DNA of 52,262 nt from Flavobacteriaceae bacterium (GTDB taxonomy: Bacteria; Bacteroidota; Bacteroidia; Flavobacteriales; Flavobacteriaceae): positions 1-52,262 of the forward strand of contig CANGUZ010000011.1 in the NCBI GenBank assembly GCA_947457255.1, given 5' to 3'. Made by a program: the position numbers and the translations under genes. The notes beneath the pieces were generated by a model that was not told the origin of the DNA, ran no database searches, and worked only from the letters and a program-made list of their open reading frames with translations. Positions within the stretch are counted from its first letter, which is position 1. The number at the start of each line of letters is the position of its first letter. Positions 1-7,721 of this stretch are shown here, piece by piece.

Positions 1-4
1 CTTG

Positions 5-85
5 TGGGGAGAGCAGGATTCGAACCTGCGAAGTTCACACAGCAGATTTACAGTCTGCCCTCGTTGGCCGCTTGAGTATCTCCCC
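5..85 (-). tRNA. tRNA-Tyr (anticodon GTA)
   Basis: The minus strand folds into an 81-nt type II tRNA with a 7-bp acceptor stem (GGGGAGA at 85-79 with TCTCCCC at 12-6), a GTA anticodon in the loop of CTGTAAATC, a long variable arm as expected for tyrosine tRNA, and a GGTTCGAATCC T-arm. The discriminator base is A and the CCA tail is not encoded. It lies 47 bases downstream of tRNA-Thr and is probably cotranscribed with it. Thr-Tyr tRNA pairs often sit upstream of tuf in bacteria, but what follows is outside the window. Confidence 0.96.
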
Positions 86-132
86 TCTTTTTAAATTGAT
101 AATTGATAATTAATTATTATCAACTTGCCTTG

Positions 133-206
133 AGCCGGCGGAGGGACTCGAACCCACGACCTGCTGATTACAAATCAGCTGCTCTAGCCAACTGAGCTAC
201 GCTGGC
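133..206 (-). tRNA. tRNA-Thr (anticodon TGT)
   Basis: The minus strand gives a 74-nt tRNA with anticodon TGT inside CTGATTTGTAATCAG, a D-arm GCTC/GAGC and a TTCGAGT T-loop. The discriminator is T and CCA is not encoded. The acceptor stem GCCAGCG/CGCCGGC has one A-C mismatch at the 4-69 pair, and the T-stem has a T-T opposition at 50-64. It lies 10 bases after a terminator-like hairpin and about 35-40 bases after a good promoter, so it is probably the first gene of a tRNA transcript that includes tRNA-Tyr. Confidence 0.95.
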
Positions 207-215
207 AAATTCAAT

Positions 216-243
216 AAAAAAAGTCCGCTATTTCTAACGGACT
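216..243 (-). terminator. Rho-independent terminator after hpf, overlapping the tRNA start site
   Basis: On the minus strand AGTCCGTTA (243-235), loop GAAA and TAGCGGACT (230-222) form a 9-bp stem followed by a run of T (221-216). It lies downstream of hpf, as a terminator would. The expected start site of the promoter at 245-274 falls inside the first arm of this stem. Confidence 0.75.
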
Positions 244-244
244 G

Positions 245-274
245 CAAATGTATATCTTTTTGTTTTTTAATCAA
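245..274 (-). promoter_or_regulatory. Promoter for the tRNA-Thr/tRNA-Tyr transcript
   Basis: On the minus strand TTG (274-272), 19 bases and TACATTTG (252-245) match the Bacteroidota primary sigma consensus exactly. Transcription should start near 238-241, directly ahead of tRNA-Thr and inside the hpf terminator stem. Confidence 0.8.
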
Positions 275-297
275 AACAATTTTGCGAAAAATTTATA

Positions 298-600
298 TTA
301 AATATGCGCATTGATTTTTTCTTTTCTTTTTACTAATAATCGCTCTAAAGATTCCGCCGCTAACTCAACGGCTTCCTCAAAAGTTTTACATTGTTTCTTT
401 ACCATAAAATCATCTCCTGGAACATGTAACTTTACTTCTACAACCTTATTTTCTTTGTCACTTGTTTTTTCTACTTTTAAAAAAACGTCTGATGACACAA
501 TTTTATCATAGTATTTTCCTAATTTTTCCATTCTTTGCTGAATAAAATCTACCAGCTTCCCGTCAACAGCAAAGTTAACAGCATTTACATTTACCTTCAT
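298..600 (-). CDS. hpf: Ribosome hibernation-promoting factor, HPF/RaiA family (short form)
   Basis: This 100-residue protein matches the short HPF/YfiA fold: the N-terminal strand MKVNVNAVNF, the helix DFIQQRMEKLGKYYDKI, and the later Lys-rich helix ending LLVKRKEK. Known members bind the 30S decoding region and silence ribosomes when growth stops. The first in-frame ATG is at 609, but family members begin at MKV, so the start is placed at 600. The gene lies 32 bases downstream of xerC and is probably cotranscribed with it, and is followed by a terminator. There is no C-terminal dimerisation domain of the long-HPF kind. Confidence 0.92.
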   Translation of the reverse strand: MKVNVNAVNFAVDGKLVDFIQQRMEKLGKYYDKIVSSDVFLKVEKTSDKENKVVEVKLHVPGDDFMVKKQCKTFEEAVELAAESLERLLVKRKEKINAHI

Positions 601-632
601 GATTAACATTTTTTAATGGTTATAATTATGAA

Positions 633-1529
633 CTAATCACGACTTCTAGGATGCGCATTTCCGTATACTTTTTTTAGTTCTGCTAAACTGCTATGCGTAT
701 ACACTTGAGTAGATGCTAAACTAGAATGTCCTAATAATTCTTTTACTGAATTTATATCTGCTCCGTTATTGAGTAAATGAGTCGCAAAAGTATGCCTAAG
801 TATATGAGGACTCTTTTTTACCTTCTCAGAGACATTACTAAAGTAGTTATTTATTAAACGATAAACAAGTGAATCATTTAATTTTAACCCTTTTTTTGTA
901 ACGAAAAAAAAATCAGTATCCTTAATTTGTTCTAAATTAGCCCTTTCAGAAAAATACAAATTTATTTGTTGTGAAATAATTGGCAAAATTGGGAGTACTC
1001 GTTCTTTGTTTCTCTTGCCTAAAACCTTAAGTGTATTGTTTGAATGATTGACATTTGAAACTTTTAAATGTATTAATTCTGTCCTACGTATACCCGTAGT
1101 GTAAAACAAATCTATAATTAGTTTGTCTCTTGTCCCTTCGAAGCCCTCAGGATATTTTATTTGATGCAAAACATTGTCTAATTCTTTTTCTGAAAATGGA
1201 ATTTGAAGATTTTTTGCTGTTTTTAAAGCTTTATGCTTAATTAAAGGACTTACTTCTATTTGTTTTGTCTTTAATAAAAATTTGTAAAAAGACTTTAATG
1301 ATCCCATTTTTCTATTGATGGAGGTATTTGAAATTGTATCATCCACTAAACACACAATCCAGCTTCTAATTTGACTGTAATTGACCTCTAAAAGATTTTC
1401 TTGATCAAACTCTTCCTTTATGAATTTTTCAAAAAAACAAATGTCATTCAAATAAGCATTTACAGTATGTGGAGAATAATTTTTCTCCAGTTGTAGATAA
1501 TCTTTAAATGATTGTAAGTAATTCGTCAT
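633..1529 (-). CDS. xerC: Tyrosine recombinase XerC/XerD
   Basis: The 298-residue protein has an N-terminal SAM-like DNA-binding domain (about 1-100) and a tyrosine recombinase catalytic domain. Visible active-site residues are Arg148 (TTGIRRTEL), Lys172 (LGKRNKER), His242 and Arg245 ([12 protein letters not shown]), His268 (LGHSSL) and the nucleophile Tyr277 (STQVYTH). It probably resolves chromosome dimers at dif. The frame opens further to a TTG at 1562, but the ATG at 1529 gives the usual length. It sits between rpsU and hpf. Whether it is XerC or XerD cannot be settled from sequence alone; an integrase of a mobile element is less likely in this housekeeping setting. Confidence 0.88.
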   Translation of the reverse strand: MTNYLQSFKDYLQLEKNYSPHTVNAYLNDICFFEKFIKEEFDQENLLEVNYSQIRSWIVCLVDDTISNTSINRKMGSLKSFYKFLLKTKQIEVSPLIKHKALKTAKNLQIPFSEKELDNVLHQIKYPEGFEGTRDKLIIDLFYTTGIRRTELIHLKVSNVNHSNNTLKVLGKRNKERVLPILPIISQQINLYFSERANLEQIKDTDFFFVTKKGLKLNDSLVYRLINNYFSNVSEKVKKSPHILRHTFATHLLNNGADINSVKELLGHSSLASTQVYTHSSLAELKKVYGNAHPRSRD

Positions 1530-1570
1530 ATAAAAAGATTGGTTTGCTTCGGTTTCTCGCAAATCATCAC

Positions 1571-1621
1571 AAAAACAAAACCGTTAGTATCAAAGGTATT
1601 AAACTTTAATAACTAACGGTT
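1571..1621 (-). terminator. Terminator after rpsU
   Basis: On the minus strand AACCGTTAGT (1621-1612) and ACTAACGGTT (1588-1579) form a 10-bp stem with an inner partial pairing, followed by a T-rich run. It would end rpsU transcription or partly attenuate read-through into xerC. Confidence 0.75.
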
Positions 1622-1645
1622 AGTATATGCTGAGAAAATTATTAT

Positions 1646-1840
1646 TTAACTTTCTAAACTGTCTTTCATGTTTTGAATGTAAGCCGCTTTTTGGATTTTC
1701 ATTCTATTGGTAACAGAAGGTTTAATAAAAGCAGTACGTGCACGTAACTGACGAACAGTTCCTGTTTTATCAAATTTTCTTTTATAGCGCTTTAATGCTC
1801 TATCGATATTTTCTCCGTCTTTAATTGGTATAATTAACAT
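1646..1840 (-). CDS. rpsU: 30S ribosomal protein bS21
   Basis: The 64-residue protein has the bS21 signature: IPIKDGENIDRALKRYKRKFDKTG, then a basic C-terminal half. In Bacteroidota ribosomes bS21, with bS18 and bS6, holds the 16S anti-Shine-Dalgarno tail so that most mRNAs initiate without it. This gene has an unusually strong Shine-Dalgarno at 1849-1856, 8 bases before the ATG, which would let ribosomes lacking bS21 preferentially translate it: a feedback loop described in F. johnsoniae. It has its own promoter (1870-1899), a very short leader and its own terminator. Confidence 0.96.
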   Translation of the reverse strand: MLIIPIKDGENIDRALKRYKRKFDKTGTVRQLRARTAFIKPSVTNRMKIQKAAYIQNMKDSLES

Positions 1841-1848
1841 AATATAGA

Positions 1849-1856
1849 CACCTCCT
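1849..1856 (-). promoter_or_regulatory. Extended Shine-Dalgarno of rpsU
   Basis: The minus strand reads AGGAGGTG, 8 bases fully complementary to the CACCUCCU of the conserved 16S rRNA tail, 8 bases before the ATG. The other genes I checked in the window have A-rich leaders without such a match, so this site is likely regulatory. Confidence 0.85.
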
Positions 1857-1869
1857 CTCGTTAAGGGTG

Positions 1870-1899
1870 CAAAAGTAACTATTTTTTTGACCCGAACAA
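1870..1899 (-). promoter_or_regulatory. rpsU promoter
   Basis: On the minus strand TTG (1899-1897), 19 bases and TACTTTTG (1877-1870) form a consensus promoter. The start site near 1864 leaves a leader of about 25 bases that contains little beyond the Shine-Dalgarno. Confidence 0.8.
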
Positions 1900-1926
1900 A
1901 ATAAATGACAATTTATTTTGAGAACA

Positions 1927-1999
1927 GGCGAAGCAATTATGAGTTATGAATTGAGAATTATTTTAATAAAACAAATATGAAAAATCAGATTGCTTTGCC
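1927..1999. repeat. REP-like inverted repeat
   Basis: GGCGAAGCAAT (1927-1937) and ATTGCTTTGCC (1989-1999) are inverted copies with one mismatch around an AT-rich centre. Related GAAGCAAT-type remnants occur near 18040-18052 and 18781-18822. It fills most of the gap between rpsU and the acyl-CoA dehydrogenase. Confidence 0.5.
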
Positions 2000-2028
2000 T
2001 AGTGTCTCGAAACTCCTTGTAAAGACTA

Positions 2029-3168
2029 CTATCTTAGCAAATTTCTAGAAATCACTACTTTTTGAATCTCAGTAGTTCCTTCTCCAATGGTGCATAATTT
2101 AGCATCTCGATAAAATTTCTCGACCGGAAAATCTTTAGTATATCCGTAACCTCCATGTATTTGAATGGCCTCATTAGCGACTTTACAACATATTTCCGAA
2201 GCATACATTTTTGCCATCGCGCCAGCTGTAGTAACTGGCTTATTTTGTTCTTTGAGATAGGCTGCTTTGTGAATTAATAATTCTGAGGCTTCGATTTCAG
2301 TTGCCATATCTGCCAATTTGAAGGAAATCCCTTGAAACTCAGAAATTGCTTTGCCAAACTGATGTCTTTCTTTTGAATATTTTAATGATGCTTCATAAGC
2401 CCCTTTTGCAATTCCTAACGATAAGGCTCCGATGGAAATTCGACCGCCATCTAAAATTTTCATAGACTGAATAAATCCCTGTCCTACTTCTCCTAATCGG
2501 TTTGCGTCTGGAATTCGACAATTATCAAAAATTAATTCTGCCGTTTCGCTAGCCCGCATCCCTAATTTATTTTCTTTTTTTCCTGAAGTAAATCCCTGCA
2601 TTCCTTTTTCGAATACAAAAGCGGTCATTCCTTTAGAGTCTCCTTTTTCTCCCGTACGAACAATTACCACGGAAATATCACCAGAAATAGCGTGAGTAAT
2701 AAAGTTTTTAGCGCCATTTATTATCCAATGATCTCCGTCTTTAGTAGCAGTTGTATTCATTCCGCCTGCGTCCGATCCTGTATTATGCTCTGTCAAACCC
2801 CAAGCGCCAATATGTTCGCCTGATGCTAATTTTGGAATCCATTTTTTCTTTTGTTCTTCGTTACCAAAAGTTAAAATATGATTGGTGCATAATGAGTTAT
2901 GAGCAGCAACCGACAATCCAATAGATGGGTCAACTTTTGAAAGTTCTTCAATAATGGTAACATATTCATGGTAACCTAAACCTGAACCACCTAATTCTAC
3001 TGGAACTAAAATGCCCATAAAACCCATTTCTCCTAGCTTTTTAAACAAATCAATTGGGAAAATTTGAGCTTCATCCCATTCCATAATAAATGGGCGAATA
3101 TTTTTTTCAGCAAAATCTTTAATAGATTGTGCAATCATGAATTGAGTTTCATTGTATTCGAAATTCAT
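2029..3168 (-). CDS. Acyl-CoA dehydrogenase
   Basis: This 379-residue FAD enzyme has the full acyl-CoA dehydrogenase fold. The FAD and substrate motif WGLTEHNTGSDAGG lies near residues 123-136, GGRISIGALSLGIA near 240, the HQFGKAISEFQ helix near 265, and the C-terminal segment GEGTTEIQ places the catalytic base at Glu363. It removes two hydrogens from acyl-CoA thioesters in fatty-acid or branched-chain amino-acid breakdown and passes electrons to ETF. Chain-length preference cannot be read from the sequence. It is the last gene of a run with DUF2851, PspC and helix-hairpin-helix genes, 12 bases after the latter. Confidence 0.93.
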   Translation of the reverse strand: MNFEYNETQFMIAQSIKDFAEKNIRPFIMEWDEAQIFPIDLFKKLGEMGFMGILVPVELGGSGLGYHEYVTIIEELSKVDPSIGLSVAAHNSLCTNHILTFGNEEQKKKWIPKLASGEHIGAWGLTEHNTGSDAGGMNTTATKDGDHWIINGAKNFITHAISGDISVVIVRTGEKGDSKGMTAFVFEKGMQGFTSGKKENKLGMRASETAELIFDNCRIPDANRLGEVGQGFIQSMKILDGGRISIGALSLGIAKGAYEASLKYSKERHQFGKAISEFQGISFKLADMATEIEASELLIHKAAYLKEQNKPVTTAGAMAKMYASEICCKVANEAIQIHGGYGYTKDFPVEKFYRDAKLCTIGEGTTEIQKVVISRNLLR

Positions 3169-3180
3169 CGTTTATTATTT

Positions 3181-4065
3181 TTAGAATTCCAAATATAAGA
3201 CAATTGTATTGGCTTTTTCGACAGGAAAGTCCTTAATTTTTATTAAATCCTCAGTACTTTTTATTTCTCCATTCATGCTTCTGTAAGTAACAATAGATTT
3301 TGCTAGTTGATATTTACTAAAATAAGGGAATTGCATCAACTCTTTAATTGAGGCACTGTTAATGTTTACCTTTTTTATATTGGGCAGCGTTATTATTTTA
3401 AACTGTTCATTCAATTTAACAATAACTTCGGGCGATAAACCCCAAACATCATTCATTTGATTCATTGTTACAAAACCCCCAAGTTTTTCTTTTTCTTTCA
3501 GAATTCTATCAGACAATCCTTCGCCAATTCCGTACACTTTTTTCAAATCTTCTTTGGTGGCTTGATTAATATCTAAAACAATAATTCTTTCTTTTTTGTC
3601 GAAATTTTGTTTTGAAAAAGATTTGAATTCTTTTTTATTAGTAACCCAATCTGGGAATTTAAAATAAGGAGAAATACTGTTTAATAAAGAGTCGGAAACT
3701 TTTGTTACTGCTTGAAATTCCTGCGCAGAATTGACGTATTTATTTGTTTTTCTAAATTCAAGCAACCTATCGATTTCTTGAGTAGACATACCCAGTTTAT
3801 AGCCTTTAAAGTCAGTTATAAAATTAGGATTAAACGGATATATTTTAGGAGTATCATCCTGTTTTTCTTGCTTTGCTTCATCAATTTGAGATTGCAAAGA
3901 AAGCCATTGTTGTTTCTCTTTATTATTGTCAGTGATTTGGAGCCATTTAAAATCAACAAAATAATAAACTAATTGAAAAACTATAATTAGAAACAACAAC
4001 AAGAATATTCCGTTTCGTTGTGAGGAAGTATATTTGAAATACGATTTTAAAGTATTTGAAGCCAT
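3181..4065 (-). CDS. Helix-hairpin-helix (ComEA-like) membrane-anchored protein
   Basis: The 294-residue protein has one N-terminal transmembrane segment (about residues 18-36, NGIFLLLFLIIVFQLVYYFV), a charged linker and repeated helix-hairpin-helix units. The unit INQATKEDLKKVYGIGEGLSDRI is a clear ComEA-type HhH, followed by VNINSASIKELMQFPYFSKYQLA near the C terminus. Such domains bind DNA backbone without sequence preference. ComEA acts in DNA uptake, but many Bacteroidota homologues have no proven role. It starts 1 base after the PspC gene stop codon, so the two are probably translated together. Confidence 0.82.
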   Translation of the reverse strand: MASNTLKSYFKYTSSQRNGIFLLLFLIIVFQLVYYFVDFKWLQITDNNKEKQQWLSLQSQIDEAKQEKQDDTPKIYPFNPNFITDFKGYKLGMSTQEIDRLLEFRKTNKYVNSAQEFQAVTKVSDSLLNSISPYFKFPDWVTNKKEFKSFSKQNFDKKERIIVLDINQATKEDLKKVYGIGEGLSDRILKEKEKLGGFVTMNQMNDVWGLSPEVIVKLNEQFKIITLPNIKKVNINSASIKELMQFPYFSKYQLAKSIVTYRSMNGEIKSTEDLIKIKDFPVEKANTIVLYLEF

Positions 4066-4066
4066 T

Positions 4067-4294
4067 TTATAAGTCGAATACTGAAGTTCGTTTTGCTCGA
4101 ATTAAATCTTTTAATCGCAACCAAAATGCTAATGTTAAGTATACCCCGAACCATAATCCGGCTGTTACAAAGGAAATGTAAATAAAAAACAACCTTACAC
4201 TATTTGCACGCATGCCCAAACTATCTGCCAATCGGGAGGATACATGAAAACCATGCTTCTCGAAGAAATATTTGAGTTGAATTATAAAAGGCAT
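4067..4294 (-). CDS. PspC-domain small membrane protein
   Basis: A 75-residue protein whose central part (FHVSSRLADSLGMRANSVRL, then a hydrophobic helix about residues 33-58) matches the PspC domain: a cytoplasmic N-terminal segment followed by one or two membrane helices. PspC proteins act in envelope stress signalling in enterobacteria; the role of these minimal Bacteroidota versions is not known. It lies between DUF2851 and the HhH gene in the same direction with almost no spacing to the latter. Confidence 0.75.
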   Translation of the reverse strand: MPFIIQLKYFFEKHGFHVSSRLADSLGMRANSVRLFFIYISFVTAGLWFGVYLTLAFWLRLKDLIRAKRTSVFDL

Positions 4295-4354
4295 CTTTTC
4301 TTGTAAAGAGGTTTTGGGTTTTGGGTAAAATTACAAAATTTTAGAATCAACAAA

Positions 4355-5626
4355 TTAACTTTTTTTCAATAATTCTATTCCAATAGCGCAATCTAAACAT
4401 TTGCTCTTGTTGCAATATTCATTTTTGAGTTGCAACAATGATTGCGTATCAAATGCATTTTTAGATTTAACACCAAAAGAACTAAATTTTTGAATGATGG
4501 TATTGCTTTCGGGAGCTACATTTTGCATCAAACGAATTAAATCTTCTGAAATTTCTTTGCCTTGACTTTTAGCATAAGCGAATTGAATAGGAATAATGGT
4601 GTTTATAACAATCAAGTCTATAAATGATTTAGAAAGCATTTTGTTCTTTTTTGGACTTTCTTTATCAAATTGATAATGGTTTTGCCAATAATTAGAAACT
4701 GAAACTCTAAAAAAATCATAAATACTTTCAATTGAATTTGCATTAATTACTTTTGAAAATAAATTATGTTGACTGTGGTACACATTTGCTAATTGCGACA
4801 ATCGTATTGTTGGAAAATTATCTGGACGGTGTTTAAAAAACTGTACTGGTTCGAAAACAGATTGTTCTAATTGAAATTTATGCTCTAAATAGTTGAATCT
4901 TGTAAGCAAATTTTTAAAATACCTATCTTCTTTTTCTATGTTTAGCAAACCCGCTTTTCCAAATAGCAATGCTTCGATATTTTCTAATTCAAAACTTTCT
5001 TTTCTAAATACTGGAAATGGTATTGACTGTGCAATTTTTAAAAATAATTCCCCATTAGTATTAAGACCGAAATTCTTTGCTAACAGACAAAACAAAACTG
5101 CTTCCCAATCCTGATTGGTTTGAACCAACAATTCCTGAATGTTTATTGATTTTCTTTCTAAACGCTCAAAAAACAAACGCTCTTTCCAATTGTTTACTGT
5201 AAATTCATTAATTGCCTCGAGTTGTTTTTCGCAGTAAATCCAAGATTTTGGTGTTAGTAAAGACTGGTATTTTTCTAAAGTTTCTTTTGAAACATAGTTT
5301 TTTAATTCTAAAACAGGAATTTCAGTATTGTTTTTTCGGAAAACTTCGGTATCGTGTTCCCATACCACATGAAGTATAACGCTATCATAGGCTTCATCTC
5401 GCTCGTGATGATGTATATACCAATCAGAAGACTTTATATGAATCTCGACATTACCAGCCCATTTTTGATTTCCGATAGTGATTTGTGCATTAAAAAAATC
5501 AGGTCCTGCCAATTGTAAATACTGTCCGACATTTATAATAGAGACCGCTTCACCATTTGAAGTTTTTAAATTTGTAGTATCGAACTTTTTGAATTTCCAG
5601 AGGTAATGGAGAAAATCTTCTTTCAT
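4355..5626 (-). CDS. DUF2851 family protein
   Basis: This 423-residue protein looks like the DUF2851 family common in Bacteroidota. Visible marks are an N-terminal LHYLWKFKKFD, the segment GPDFFNAQITIGNQKWAGNVEIHIKSSDWYIHHH near residues 40-74, and a C-terminal Cys cluster (CNKSKCLDCAIGIELL) that could bind a metal. No signal peptide or membrane segment is seen and no function is established. It heads the PspC-HhH-acyl-CoA dehydrogenase run, 60 bases before PspC. Confidence 0.8.
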   Translation of the reverse strand: MKEDFLHYLWKFKKFDTTNLKTSNGEAVSIINVGQYLQLAGPDFFNAQITIGNQKWAGNVEIHIKSSDWYIHHHERDEAYDSVILHVVWEHDTEVFRKNNTEIPVLELKNYVSKETLEKYQSLLTPKSWIYCEKQLEAINEFTVNNWKERLFFERLERKSINIQELLVQTNQDWEAVLFCLLAKNFGLNTNGELFLKIAQSIPFPVFRKESFELENIEALLFGKAGLLNIEKEDRYFKNLLTRFNYLEHKFQLEQSVFEPVQFFKHRPDNFPTIRLSQLANVYHSQHNLFSKVINANSIESIYDFFRVSVSNYWQNHYQFDKESPKKNKMLSKSFIDLIVINTIIPIQFAYAKSQGKEISEDLIRLMQNVAPESNTIIQKFSSFGVKSKNAFDTQSLLQLKNEYCNKSKCLDCAIGIELLKKS

Positions 5627-5724
5627 TTATTTTGGCTTATAAATAACAAACACGAGATGAAAGACTAAAGTAGTAAAAAAACAATTTGAAAAATAAATTA
5701 AATCAAAATAACTTCTATCTGAAT

Positions 5725-6207
5725 TTACCGCAATAAATACAATTTAGCGCAAGCCCTTGCATCAGATAAGGCTTCATGGTGATTGAGTTGTATATTCATT
5801 CGTTTGCAACAATCGCTTAATTTGGCAGGAACAAATCCTTTGGCTTTGTATATTTTTACGGTACACTCCCAGCGAGTACTAATATTTAAATCTTCATAAT
5901 TCAATTGATGCATTGCCATAGATTTAGCAAGAACATTTCTATCAAAACTCTCGTTATGTGCTACTACAACTTTATTTTGTAACCTTTTTTTAATTTCGGG
6001 AAACACTTGTATAAATGATTTTGCATTTATGGTATCTCTAGGATAAATGCCGTGAACTTTTATGGTGAATGGTGAATATTCGTTTTTAGGAGGCTTAATC
6101 AAGCTTAAGTATTCATCTACAATAACACCATTTTCAACAGTAACAATTCCTACAGAACAAGGATGATAGGCAGTGGCAGTTTCAAAATCTATAGCAACGA
6201 AAGTCAT
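5725..6207 (-). CDS. DEDDh 3'-5' exonuclease (DnaQ/RNase T-like)
   Basis: A 160-residue protein formed by a single DEDDh exonuclease domain. Motif I is VAIDFETA (Asp7, Glu9), motif II includes VVAHNESFDRNVL (about residues 81-93), and motif III is HHEALSDARACA near the C terminus with the His and Asp of the DEDDh class. It would remove nucleotides from 3' ends in repair or RNA processing; the substrate is unknown. There is no polymerase or BRCT domain. The gene starts 13 bases after the cystathionine beta-synthase-like gene and probably shares its promoter. Confidence 0.87.
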   Translation of the reverse strand: MTFVAIDFETATAYHPCSVGIVTVENGVIVDEYLSLIKPPKNEYSPFTIKVHGIYPRDTINAKSFIQVFPEIKKRLQNKVVVAHNESFDRNVLAKSMAMHQLNYEDLNISTRWECTVKIYKAKGFVPAKLSDCCKRMNIQLNHHEALSDARACAKLYLLR

Positions 6208-6220
6208 TTTATTTATATGA

Positions 6221-7582
6221 TTATTTTATAGAACCTATAATGTCTGATTTTGTAATAATGTGATGATTCCCATTTTCTAAATCTACCAAAACTGCATCAT
6301 TTTCTTTAGTAAACAATTTAGAAAGCTCTTCTATTGGTGTATTTAATTTTACAATTGGGAAAGGTTTTCCCATAATCTCTTTTATGGGTTTATCGGCAAC
6401 GTTTTTATCAGCAACATAACTTTGAAACAAATCGCTTTCATCAACTGAGCCTACAAATCCCGTAACATCAATAACTGGAATTTGAGAAATCTTATATTTT
6501 CGCATTCTTTCGATAGCATGCGATACCAATTCTTCAGTTCGCACAACAATTAAAGGTTTGTCCAAATGATCTTTAATTACATCTTCTGCTTTGGTTAAAT
6601 CTTCCTCAAGAAAACCCCTTTCTCTCATCCAATCATCATTAAACATTTTGCCTACATAACGACTTCCTGAATCATGAAATAAAACTACAATTACATCTTC
6701 AGGTTTGAAATGCTCTTTGAGTTGCAACAATCCTTTAATGACGGCTCCAGCCGAATTACCTACAAATATACCTTCTTCTAAAGCTATTTTTCTAGTATAA
6801 ACCGCAGCATCTTTATCGGTAACTTTTGTAAAACCATCAATTAAGGAAAAATCAACATTTTTAGGAATTATATCTTCGCCGATTCCCTCTGTGATGTAGG
6901 AATAGATTTCATTTTCATCAAAAATTCCCGTTTCATGATATTTCTTAAAAACCGAACCATAGGTATCGATTCCCCATACTTTTATTTTAGGATTTTTCTC
7001 TTTTAAATATTTGGCTACTCCTGAAATAGTTCCTCCCGTGCCTACTCCTACAAGAAAATGCGTTATTTTTCCATTGGTTTGTTCCCAAATCTCTGGTCCT
7101 GTTTGTTCGTAATGAGCAATAGAATTTGATGGATTATCATATTGGTTTACGTACCAAGAATTAGGCGTTTCCTGAGCTAATCTTTTCGAAACTGAATAGT
7201 ATGAGCGAGCATCTGTTGGTTCTACATCTGTTGGACAAACAATTACTTTGGCTCCTACCGCACGGAGAATATCCATTTTTTCTTTGGATTGTTTATCAGT
7301 AATAACACAAATAAGTTTGTATCCTTTTATAATTGCAACTAATGCAAGCCCCATTCCTGTATTTCCAGAAGTCCCTTCAATGATTGTTCCTCCAGGTTGC
7401 AATCGCCCATCAGCTTCGGCATCTTCGACCATTTTTACAGCCATCCTGTCTTTTGCAGAATTTCCAGGATTAAACGTTTCTACTTTAGCTAAAACTAATG
7501 CATCTATTTCAGAAGTAACTTTATTTAATTTTACTAAAGGAGTGTTTCCTATAGTTCCTAAAATATTTTTAGAGTATATCAT
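6221..7582 (-). CDS. PLP-dependent cystathionine beta-synthase-like enzyme with CBS pair
   Basis: The 453-residue enzyme joins a fold-type II PLP domain (about 1-320; Lys44 in NPGNSAKDRM, phosphate loop GTSGNTGMG, and VGTGGTISGVAKYLKEK) to two CBS domains (about 335-453) that usually sense adenosyl ligands. It most resembles cystathionine beta-synthase (serine plus homocysteine to cystathionine) without the heme domain of animals; cysteine synthase activity is possible. The frame also has an ATG at 7618, but the promoter at 7620-7649 would start transcription near 7614, downstream of that codon, so the ATG at 7582 is used. Confidence 0.88.
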   Translation of the reverse strand: MIYSKNILGTIGNTPLVKLNKVTSEIDALVLAKVETFNPGNSAKDRMAVKMVEDAEADGRLQPGGTIIEGTSGNTGMGLALVAIIKGYKLICVITDKQSKEKMDILRAVGAKVIVCPTDVEPTDARSYYSVSKRLAQETPNSWYVNQYDNPSNSIAHYEQTGPEIWEQTNGKITHFLVGVGTGGTISGVAKYLKEKNPKIKVWGIDTYGSVFKKYHETGIFDENEIYSYITEGIGEDIIPKNVDFSLIDGFTKVTDKDAAVYTRKIALEEGIFVGNSAGAVIKGLLQLKEHFKPEDVIVVLFHDSGSRYVGKMFNDDWMRERGFLEEDLTKAEDVIKDHLDKPLIVVRTEELVSHAIERMRKYKISQIPVIDVTGFVGSVDESDLFQSYVADKNVADKPIKEIMGKPFPIVKLNTPIEELSKLFTKENDAVLVDLENGNHHIITKSDIIGSIK

Positions 7583-7619
7583 AGTTTTTTCTGGTTGTTG
7601 AAATAAATCGAACAACAAT

Positions 7620-7649
7620 CAAATGTATGGATTAGTTACAAAAAGACAA
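7620..7649 (-). promoter_or_regulatory. Promoter of the cystathionine beta-synthase-like gene
   Basis: On the minus strand TTG (7649-7647), 19 bases and TACATTTG (7627-7620) match the consensus. Its position excludes the ATG at 7618 as the translation start. Confidence 0.78.
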
Positions 7650-7721
7650 TTCAAAATTATGTTAAGATTTTATAACTTGTACAAACTTCTTGTATGAATT
7701 CCGTTTTATTGTAACTGAAAA

